This document shows positions 56,947 through 64,000 of a DNA stretch of 64,000 nt, piece after piece (the first letter of the stretch is position 1; every line of letters begins with the position of its first letter). The stretch covers positions 186,001 through 250,000 of the forward strand of contig JAHJTC010000006.1 of NCBI GenBank assembly GCA_018830105.1, read 5' to 3'. The position numbers and the translations under genes are program-made. The DNA is from Bacteroidota bacterium. GTDB taxonomy: Bacteria; Bacteroidota; Bacteroidia; Bacteroidales; F082. The notes beneath the pieces are model-generated. The model saw nothing but the letters and a program-made list of their open reading frames with translations, was not told the DNA's origin and searched no databases.

Positions 56947-57093
56947 AGAATTTAAATGCCTTATAAACAGAGAAATAGAGGCTCTTTTTAAATCCTTAAA
57001 CTGGCTAAGAGCAGCCGTTTTCTTATTTATTATGGCGAATTGTATAGTAGAATTATTACTTTTAGCCTCCTTAACCAGTATAGAACTACACGC

Positions 57094-57522
57094 ATGGAAG
57101 ACCTGATATATATTTTAATTGGAGTTATTTGGTTAGTATTCAGTGTGATAAAAGGTACACAGAAAAAAAATCCTCCTTCAATTAATGATGCTGAGGAGCA
57201 TGATGAATCGGATCACAGAGGATTCGAGGACATCATGGCCGAAATATTGGGAAAACAGAACCCGCGTGAAGAAAAGCCCAACATTGAGGAATACAAAAGT
57301 GAACAAGAACCTGAAGAAGAGCAGGTTGGTATGGCTTACCAATCACTTGAAGACTTGTATATGAAAGAAAGGTTGAAAAACCGTGAAGCCAATTTAGGAT
57401 TAGATGAACCGGAAAAAGAAATTTTAGAACCAGAAACAATAAAAAGGAATAAACCACGGCCACAATTTGATTTGCGTAAAGCAATCATCTATCAAACTAT
57501 CTTGGAAAGACCTTATGTTTAA
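57094..57522 (+). CDS. membrane-anchored acidic protein of unknown function
   Basis: A 142-residue protein with one N-terminal membrane segment (MEDLIYILIGVIWLVFSVIK) and a long acidic, low-complexity cytoplasmic or periplasmic part (EEHDESDHRGFEDIMAEILG, EEYKSEQEPEEEQ). It ends in a basic stretch (PRPQFDLRKAIIYQTILERP). The ATG at 57094 was chosen over one at 57040. This kind of short anchored protein is common in Bacteroidota; no function is known. Confidence 0.7.
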   Translation: MEDLIYILIGVIWLVFSVIKGTQKKNPPSINDAEEHDESDHRGFEDIMAEILGKQNPREEKPNIEEYKSEQEPEEEQVGMAYQSLEDLYMKERLKNREANLGLDEPEKEILEPETIKRNKPRPQFDLRKAIIYQTILERPYV

Positions 57523-57572
57523 GGAATTGTCAGGCATTGGTGAACTTTTTTGAAAGAGGACGGGTGTTTTTT

Positions 57573-57604
57573 TTGGATAGTAAAATGATTTATTTCTATC
57601 TTTA
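57573..57604 (+). promoter_or_regulatory. candidate promoter of the TonB-dependent receptor gene
   Basis: TTG (57573-57575), 21 bases, TATCTTTA (57597-57604), one mismatch from TAnnTTTG, 48 bases before the ATG at 57653. Confidence 0.4.
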
Positions 57605-57652
57605 CCGGCCTTAAACGCACAATAAGAGTAGTATAACATAAAATTACATGGT

Positions 57653-60600
57653 ATGTTGAAAAATTTACTGTTAACTCTGTGCATAGTGTTGACGTCATGG
57701 ACGTTAGCGCTGGCTCAGCAAGGAAGATTACAAGGTAAAGTGTACGAGAAGGACAGCAAGGAACCCATTCCTTTTGCCAACATTGTACTCGAAAATGGCG
57801 GAACAGTGGTGGGTGGAGCTACCTCAGACTTCGATGGAAACTATGTCATCAACCCAATTCCTCCGGGTAAATATGACCTTAAAGCAACTTTTGTAGGATA
57901 TAATCCTGTAACTATTACAGGAATTAATATTCCGGGTAACAAAATTACCTTTTACGATATCGAGATGTCGGGATCATCCATTAATCTTGAGACGGTGGAA
58001 ATTATTGAGTACAAAGTTCCGCTGATTTCAAAGGATAAAACCGCCAGTGGTGCTTCTGTTACATCAGAAGAAATCAAAAAGATGCCAAACCGTTCGGCCG
58101 ATGCCGTAGCTGCTACCGTTGGTGGTGTGTTTTCGCAGGATGGTGAGCGTGGTAACGTGCGTGGTGCACGTTCCGATGCTACCGCCGTCTATATAGATGG
58201 TGTGCGCGTGATCGGTTCAGGGAATGTACCACAATCAGCCATTGAGCAGGTTGACGTTATTTTGGGTGGAACGCCGGCACAGTATGGTGATGCCACAGGA
58301 GGTATTATCAGTGTAACAACCAAAGGACCTTCGCGTAAATTCGGAGCAGGTGTTGAGCTGGAAACCTCTGAAATGCTCGATGCTTACGGCCACAACAGAC
58401 TTGGATTTAACGTGCAGGGCCCATTGCTAAAAAGCAAGAAAAACGAAACTGCTCTGCTGGGATTCTTCATTGCCGGCGATATCAATTATAACCGCGATGG
58501 CCGCATTTCCGGATTAGGATATTACCGCGCTAATGATGCTACACTTTCCAGCATCAGCGATAATCCGCTCCGTCCATCAGGAACCGGAACAGGTACCTTC
58601 AGAAATGGCGAGTTTGTGCGGATGGGTGACTTGGTATCTTCTAAAACATCTATGAATACTGCCCGTTATGGTGTAAACCTTTCCGGGAATATTAATATCC
58701 GTACAACTGAAACAATTAACCTTTCTGTTGGCGGAACTTTCAACAAAACCGAGGGTGATGCTTTCAGGTATTCTGCATCGTTCTTTAATTACGACAAAAA
58801 TACCCGTTTTGATAACAATACTTGGCGTGTCTTTGGACGTTTTACCCAACGTTTCCCAACAGATAGCGAAAGCACTTCGATTATCAAGAATATTTACTAC
58901 TCTATCCAGGCCGATTATACCCGCGAAAACAATTATTATGGCGATCCAAACCATTGGGATGATGTTTTCAAATATGGCTATCTCGGAAAATATGAAGTTT
59001 ACAAAACCCCAACTTTTGAGCTGGGAAGCGATACAGTAAATGGACAGGCTTATAATGATGTATGGGTGCTCAATTCATGGGATTTTGATACCTTGGTAAG
59101 TTGGACGCCTTCTGATATAAATCCTTTGGTTGCCAATTACACTTCCAGTTATTATGACACTTATGCCGGACAGCCTGAAGATCATTACGAAAACTTCAGT
59201 CAGATTCAGTTAGGTGGAGGTTTGTTGAATGGCGATTCACCAAGTGCTTTTTATGGTCTGTATCAGGCTCCAGGAACCAATCAAAGTGGGTATGGATTCG
59301 ATGATAATGATCAGTTTAGTATTAATGTGAATGGATCTATGGATATTGGGAATCATGAAATCAGACTCGGTTTTCAGTATGAGCAGCGCACGAGCCGCAG
59401 TGTAGCTTATGCCCCCACCGGCATGTGGACTTTGATGCGCGGATTGACAAACTTTCATATCAACGAGCTGGACAAAGACAATCCTTTCGTGATTGGCTAT
59501 GATGGTATTGTTGATACAATTATGTATTACAGAAGATATGATGGACAGTCGCAACGTACATTTGATGCTAATTTGCGCGAAAAACTGGGATTAGCAGTTG
59601 ACGGCCTGGATTATATCAATATCGACTCCTACGATTTCAACAACAATACCATTGATTATTATGATAAAGATGGTAATTTGCACACAATAACTGCGAACGG
59701 AGAACTTTTCGACCTCAGCATGTTTAGTCCTGACGAACTATTGAATGATGGTAACTACTATACCACTTATTCAGGTTATGACTATACCGGAAATAAATTG
59801 ACATCGAAACCAAGCTTTGAAGATTTCTTTACCGAACGTGATGAAAATGGCATGTTTACCCGCCCTATTGGAGCATTCCAGCCAGTTTATATTGCCGGTT
59901 ATTTACAGGATAAATTTGCTTTTCGCGACCTTATCTTTAATATAGGTGTACGCGTTGACCGTTTTGACGCCAACCAACAAGTATTAAATGATCCTTATTT
60001 ACTTTTTAATGCAAGAACTGCAGGTGAAGTAACCAGCATTAAAGGACAGACCGTAAATCATCCTGCCAGCATCGAAGGCGACTATGTAGTTTATGTTGAT
60101 AAAGTGAATGATCCAACCAGAATTGTTGGGTATCGTAACGAAAACACCTGGTTTAATGCAGAAGGCGCTGAAATACAAGATCCCACCATCCTTGATGCAG
60201 GTTCTGGTATTTCACCTTATTTATTTAATCCTGATCAGAATCGTGTTGATATAACCTCTTTTAAAGATTATGAGCCACAGGTAAATGTGATGCCTCGTAT
60301 CTCATTCTCCTTCCCGATTTCTGATGAAGCGCTATTTTTTGCCCACTACGATGTGCTTACACAACGTCCGACAAGTAATTTGTTTTCGAATCCTGCTACC
60401 TATTACTTCTTCGAAAACATCGGTAGTGTGATTAACAACCCCTCTTTGCGTCCTTCACAAACTATTGACTACGAGCTTGGATTTACCCAGAAGCTGACAA
60501 ATTCTTCTTCAATCACCTTCACTTCATTTTATCGTGAAATGCGTGATATGATTCAGATTTATCGCTTCAATGGCGCTTATCCAAAAGATTATACCTCTTT

Positions 60601-61357
60601 CAACAACCTCGACTTTGGTACTGTAAAAGGTATGACGGTTGAGTATGATCTGCGTCGTACAAATAATGCCCGTCTCCGTGCAAGTTACACCTTGCAGTTT
60701 GCCAACGCTACAGGAGCTTCTACAACAACTGCTGCTGCCCTTGTTGCAGCCGGATTGCCCAACCTTCGTTCAACTATTGCGATGCCATGGGACCGCCGTC
60801 ACCAGTTTAATGTGCTGTTCGATTACCGTTATGGAAAAGGTAAAGAATATAACGGACCCGTTATTAGAAGAGAGAAGAAAGATAAGGCGCCCGTTCAAAT
60901 CCTGAATAACACCGGTTTTTCACTTACAGTTACCGGAGGATCTGGAACACCTTATACCGCTTCTCGTAATGTTATTTCACCTATTTCCGGTGGTAGCCAG
61001 CTTTTACGAGGCACCTATTTTGGATCTCGTTTGCCCTGGCAGTTCCGCCTCGACCTGCGTGTTGACAAGGATATTGACCTGAATTTAGGAAGTAAAGACG
61101 GTGAAAAACGTATGGCTTACCTCAATGTATATCTGCAAGTGCTTAACCTGCTTGACACCAAGAATGTGTTAGGCGTTTATTCAGCTACCGGAAACCCGGA
61201 TGATGATGGTTACCTTTCTGCTCCGGAATGGCAACGCCAGATCAATAACCAAACAGATCCCATTGCTTTCAGGGAGCTGTATAGTGTTTACGTGAATGCA
61301 CCTGGTAACTACAGCTCACCTCGTCAAATCAGAGTTGGTGTGCTCTTTAACTTCTAA
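57653..61357 (+). CDS. TonB-dependent receptor with carboxypeptidase-regulatory-like domain
   Basis: 1234 residues. Signal peptide (about 1-21, ending ALAQ), a carboxypeptidase-regulatory-like beta domain (about 24-105; LQGKVYEKDSKEPIPFANIV), a plug domain (about 140-230; VRGARSDATAVYIDGVRV, QYGDATGGIISVTTKG) and a large outer-membrane barrel ending in VGVLFNF. It takes up a ligand across the outer membrane using TonB energy. No SusD-like partner follows, so it is not a classical SusCD pair. The next gene encodes a large secreted protein. Confidence 0.93.
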   Translation: MLKNLLLTLCIVLTSWTLALAQQGRLQGKVYEKDSKEPIPFANIVLENGGTVVGGATSDFDGNYVINPIPPGKYDLKATFVGYNPVTITGINIPGNKITFYDIEMSGSSINLETVEIIEYKVPLISKDKTASGASVTSEEIKKMPNRSADAVAATVGGVFSQDGERGNVRGARSDATAVYIDGVRVIGSGNVPQSAIEQVDVILGGTPAQYGDATGGIISVTTKGPSRKFGAGVELETSEMLDAYGHNRLGFNVQGPLLKSKKNETALLGFFIAGDINYNRDGRISGLGYYRANDATLSSISDNPLRPSGTGTGTFRNGEFVRMGDLVSSKTSMNTARYGVNLSGNINIRTTETINLSVGGTFNKTEGDAFRYSASFFNYDKNTRFDNNTWRVFGRFTQRFPTDSESTSIIKNIYYSIQADYTRENNYYGDPNHWDDVFKYGYLGKYEVYKTPTFELGSDTVNGQAYNDVWVLNSWDFDTLVSWTPSDINPLVANYTSSYYDTYAGQPEDHYENFSQIQLGGGLLNGDSPSAFYGLYQAPGTNQSGYGFDDNDQFSINVNGSMDIGNHEIRLGFQYEQRTSRSVAYAPTGMWTLMRGLTNFHINELDKDNPFVIGYDGIVDTIMYYRRYDGQSQRTFDANLREKLGLAVDGLDYINIDSYDFNNNTIDYYDKDGNLHTITANGELFDLSMFSPDELLNDGNYYTTYSGYDYTGNKLTSKPSFEDFFTERDENGMFTRPIGAFQPVYIAGYLQDKFAFRDLIFNIGVRVDRFDANQQVLNDPYLLFNARTAGEVTSIKGQTVNHPASIEGDYVVYVDKVNDPTRIVGYRNENTWFNAEGAEIQDPTILDAGSGISPYLFNPDQNRVDITSFKDYEPQVNVMPRISFSFPISDEALFFAHYDVLTQRPTSNLFSNPATYYFFENIGSVINNPSLRPSQTIDYELGFTQKLTNSSSITFTSFYREMRDMIQIYRFNGAYPKDYTSFNNLDFGTVKGMTVEYDLRRTNNARLRASYTLQFANATGASTTTAAALVAAGLPNLRSTIAMPWDRRHQFNVLFDYRYGKGKEYNGPVIRREKKDKAPVQILNNTGFSLTVTGGSGTPYTASRNVISPISGGSQLLRGTYFGSRLPWQFRLDLRVDKDIDLNLGSKDGEKRMAYLNVYLQVLNLLDTKNVLGVYSATGNPDDDGYLSAPEWQRQINNQTDPIAFRELYSVYVNAPGNYSSPRQIRVGVLFNF

Positions 61358-61389
61358 AATACAGCCACGGAATGCAAGAAGATTTAAAC

Positions 61390-64000
61390 ATGAAAAAAAT
61401 TACTGTTACAATGAAAAATATGTCCAGATTGCTCTTTGCAGGCCTTTTCATTTTCCTGATTGTTGATCAGGGATGGGCCCGGGAACGCCAGCTCCCAAAT
61501 GGGAAAACGATTTCTAACGGATTAAAACAAACTACTGCCGGATGTTCTCCTTCATCTGCTTTTGAATGGCTCGATGTCAATAATGTGCGTGCCCGTATCA
61601 ATGCAGGTGGCGATATGTGGTGGGATTTGCCGGGAGGTACAGGATCAAAGTATTTTATTCCTAAGAGTGGATCCGCAACCTCCTTGTTTGCCGGCTCACT
61701 CTGGATAGGTGGTCTTGATATTAATAATCAGCTGAAGCTGGCTGCGGTCAGATTCCGTCAGGATGGTAACGACTTCTGGACAGGCCCTTTAACTATTGAT
61801 GGCACTGCCGCAATTGATGAAAATACCTGTGCAGAATACGACAAGCATTTCAAGATGACACGTGCGATGGTCGATGAGTTTTTGGCCAATACCGACCCGA
61901 TAACCGGTGCCTTTATTCCGAGTGAGGAATATAGTATTCCAACCGAAATTCTTGAATGGCCGGCGCATGGTGATGTTTCTAAAAATCAGAGCTTTTACCT
62001 TGCCCCTTTTTACGATGTTGATGGCGATGGTGAATACAATCCGCTTTTGGGAGATTATCCATATTATGATATCGACAACAGCCTGTGTAATACAAAAACA
62101 CCTACAATGGATGAGTCTATTGAAGGCTCAATCAAAGGTTCAATCCTGGCTGACCAGGTAATTAAAGGTGACCAGACTTTATGGTGGGTGTTTAATGATA
62201 AAGGGAATATCCATACCGAATCACAGGGCGCAGCAATTGGCTTGGAGATCAGAGCTCAGGCCTTTGCTTTTGCAACGAATGATGAGGTGAATAATATGAC
62301 TTTTTATAGTTATGAAATTATTAACCGTTCAACGTTTGAGCTGACAGAAACTTATTTTTCACCTTGGGTAGATACTGACCTTGGCTATGCATTTGATGAC
62401 TTTGTTGGTTGTGATGTAGGCCGTGGTTTGGGTTATGCCTACAATGGTAATGCTGTTGATGGTAGCGGTGAGCCTGAGGCTTATGGCGATCAGCCACCTG
62501 CCATTGGTGTTGACTTTTTCCAGGGACCTTATCTGGATCCTGATGGACTTGATAATCCACGCTTTCGTTTTGTTACTGATCCTGCCACAGGTGATACTAT
62601 TGGCCGCGAGCAGCTATGTGATGTAAGTATTAATGGTGTGAACTTTGGAAACGATATTGTAGATGATGAACGTTTCGGAATGCGTCGTTTTGTTTACCAT
62701 AACAACTGCGCTTCAGGACCTACTTGCGACCCTAACAACGCGCCTGAAACCTATAACTTATTGCGTGGTATCTGGAAAGATGGTATCAAAATGCAATATG
62801 GTGGTACGGCTCACCCAAGTGGTTCCGGAACCGTAGGCCCTGACACTGACTTTATGTTCCCTGGTGATACTGATGACTGTAACTGGGGTACGGGTGGCGT
62901 TCCACCGAATGGTGGTTATACGCAAAATAATTTATACTGGACAGAAGAAACCGGTGCTGCCGGTTCTCCAAATGACCCGGGCGACCGTAGGTTTATGCAG
63001 TCTGCTGGTCCTTTTACGCTGAAACCGGGCGCTGTGAACTATATCACTGTTGGTATTCCATGGGCTCGCGCCGTTTCGGGTGGTCCTTTTGCTTCTGTTG
63101 AACTGTTGCGTCGCGTTGATGATAAGGCTCAGGCCCTGTTTGATAACTGCTTTAAAGTGATTGATGGTCCTAATGCCCCTGACCTAAGTTTCCAGGAAAT
63201 GGATCGCGAACTACTTGTTTATATTTCCAACTCTCCTGCCTCCAATAACTTTGGTGAAGATTACCAGGAATTCGATCCTAATATTCCACAACCAAACCCA
63301 AATAATCCTGAAGAAAGAAGTGATAGCTTGTACCGTTTTGAAGGCTATCAGATCTTCCAATTGAAGGATGCTTCTGTTGGTGTTGAGAGTATTCAGAATC
63401 CTGACCAAGTGCGTCTTGTTGCTCAGTTCGATAAAAAGAATGGTGTAACTAAACTTGTAAACTTCTATTATGACGATATTATCGGTGCTAATGTTCCTGT
63501 TCTAGAGGTAACCGGCAGCGATGATGGTATCCAGCATTCTTTCAGTTTGACTCAGGATGCCTTTGCTACCGGAGATAACCGCCTGGTAAATCATAAGCAG
63601 TATTACTTTATGGCGATTGCTTATGCTTACAACGAATTTATGGAATATACCCAGGAGCCTGCCGTGTTGAACGGTTTGCTTGGCCAGAAGACACCTTACC
63701 TTGCCGGTCGCAAGAATATCAGAACATATACTGCAATTCCGCATAAAACGATAAATGGTATTGTTATAAAGGGTGACTATGGCGATGGCCCTGAGATTAC
63801 ACGATTAAGTGGTAATGGTAACGGTGGCAATATGCTTGAATTGAAACAGGAAACTGTAGATGAAATTTTAAGCAAGGCTCCAGCCAGCGAAACCAATATT
63901 TATGGTGGTCCTGATTATCCAATAGCTTACAATCCTGTTTATCAGGAAGGTCATGGACCGCTTAATGTAAAAGTTGTTGATCCACTGAATGTAGTAAGTG
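61390..64000 (+). CDS. large secreted protein, cut at the right edge
   Basis: An ATG at 61390 opens a frame with no stop to the window end, at least 870 residues. A signal peptide is visible (hydrophobic LLFAGLFIFLIVDQGWA). The mature protein is rich in Asp, Gly, Asn and aromatics with repeated turns (LFAGSLWIGGLDINNQ, FYDVDGDGEYNPLLGDYP, FSPWVDTDLGYAFDD), a style seen in Bacteroidota cell-surface or T9SS cargo proteins. A sorting domain would lie beyond the edge. It starts 32 bases after the TonB receptor stop, so they are probably cotranscribed. Function unknown. Confidence 0.8.
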   Translation, partial: MKKITVTMKNMSRLLFAGLFIFLIVDQGWARERQLPNGKTISNGLKQTTAGCSPSSAFEWLDVNNVRARINAGGDMWWDLPGGTGSKYFIPKSGSATSLFAGSLWIGGLDINNQLKLAAVRFRQDGNDFWTGPLTIDGTAAIDENTCAEYDKHFKMTRAMVDEFLANTDPITGAFIPSEEYSIPTEILEWPAHGDVSKNQSFYLAPFYDVDGDGEYNPLLGDYPYYDIDNSLCNTKTPTMDESIEGSIKGSILADQVIKGDQTLWWVFNDKGNIHTESQGAAIGLEIRAQAFAFATNDEVNNMTFYSYEIINRSTFELTETYFSPWVDTDLGYAFDDFVGCDVGRGLGYAYNGNAVDGSGEPEAYGDQPPAIGVDFFQGPYLDPDGLDNPRFRFVTDPATGDTIGREQLCDVSINGVNFGNDIVDDERFGMRRFVYHNNCASGPTCDPNNAPETYNLLRGIWKDGIKMQYGGTAHPSGSGTVGPDTDFMFPGDTDDCNWGTGGVPPNGGYTQNNLYWTEETGAAGSPNDPGDRRFMQSAGPFTLKPGAVNYITVGIPWARAVSGGPFASVELLRRVDDKAQALFDNCFKVIDGPNAPDLSFQEMDRELLVYISNSPASNNFGEDYQEFDPNIPQPNPNNPEERSDSLYRFEGYQIFQLKDASVGVESIQNPDQVRLVAQFDKKNGVTKLVNFYYDDIIGANVPVLEVTGSDDGIQHSFSLTQDAFATGDNRLVNHKQYYFMAIAYAYNEFMEYTQEPAVLNGLLGQKTPYLAGRKNIRTYTAIPHKTINGIVIKGDYGDGPEITRLSGNGNGGNMLELKQETVDEILSKAPASETNIYGGPDYPIAYNPVYQEGHGPLNVKVVDPLNVVS

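Noticed and set aside
57003..57016. Terminator after the LytTR regulator gene
   Set aside because: GGCT/AGCC gives only a 4-bp stem with a weak T-run.
57653..64000. SusC/SusD polysaccharide utilisation pair
   Set aside because: The receptor is a plain TonB-dependent type and the next gene does not resemble SusD; no glycoside hydrolase is nearby.

Overview
The window looks like chromosomal DNA of a Bacteroidota member (class Bacteroidia or a close environmental relative). The evidence is: a protein with a Por/T9SS-type C-terminal tail, TonB-dependent receptor architecture, two-component-regulator propeller proteins, the order sigma-54 activator / lptE / TPR protein / secG followed by groES-groEL, many short lipoproteins, and promoters of the Bacteroidota form TTG-N20/21-TAnnTTTG. 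No rRNA, tRNA, CRISPR array, IS element or prophage was seen. Apart from a small AT-rich hicAB toxin-antitoxin patch, it reads as core genome.

Layout. 0.2-4.4 kb: an operon for methylmalonyl-CoA epimerase and a Na+-pumping biotin-dependent methylmalonyl-CoA (or related acyl-CoA/oxaloacetate) decarboxylase, preceded by a CRP/FNR-like palindrome. 4.5-7.0 kb: uridine kinase, a seven-bladed propeller lipoprotein, a DUF1289 protein and a coiled-coil/C-terminal-domain protein. 7.3-10.0 kb: tRNA-dihydrouridine synthase and apolipoprotein N-acyltransferase. 10.2-10.9 kb: hicAB. 10.9-21.8 kb: a family-9 glycosyltransferase, a metallo-beta-lactamase-fold hydrolase, a large propeller/outer-membrane-barrel protein, a TauE-like half transporter, a B12-dependent ribonucleotide reductase, a helical-repeat protein, a radical SAM protein and a coiled-coil lipoprotein. 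22.0-26.4 kb: a compact mevalonate-pathway operon (HMG-CoA reductase, two GHMP kinases, diphosphomevalonate decarboxylase). 26.4-37.0 kb: groESL, secG, TPR protein, lptE, sigma-54 activator, pheT and recG. 37.1-45.2 kb: a hybrid histidine kinase with a small response regulator, a DPP-IV-like peptidase, a geranylgeranylglyceryl-phosphate-synthase-family enzyme and a T9SS cargo protein. 45.3-51.9 kb: a methyl-cycle locus, metH-metF leftward under a SAM-I riboswitch and ahcY rightward. 52.1-64.0 kb: small lipoproteins, a double-propeller LytS-type sensor kinase with its LytTR regulator, a TonB-dependent receptor and a large secreted protein cut by the right edge.

How the genes work together. The first operon and the B12-dependent metH and nrdJ indicate a cobalamin-using metabolism; methylmalonyl-CoA mutase, which would feed the first operon, is not in the window. 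The class II ribonucleotide reductase works without oxygen. The mevalonate operon supplies isoprenoid precursors, and the GGGPS-family enzyme about 17 kb away could attach a polyprenyl chain to glycerol-1-phosphate, so an ether-lipid-like product is possible. The metH/metF/ahcY divergon covers most of the SAM cycle and has its own SAM sensor.

No clearly new defence or mobile system was found. The observations most worth a second look are a 23-codon reading frame between the SAM riboswitch and metH, the mevalonate/GGGPS combination, the CRP-like palindrome before the decarboxylase operon, and the MA-like/propeller/barrel protein at 12.9-16.2 kb.
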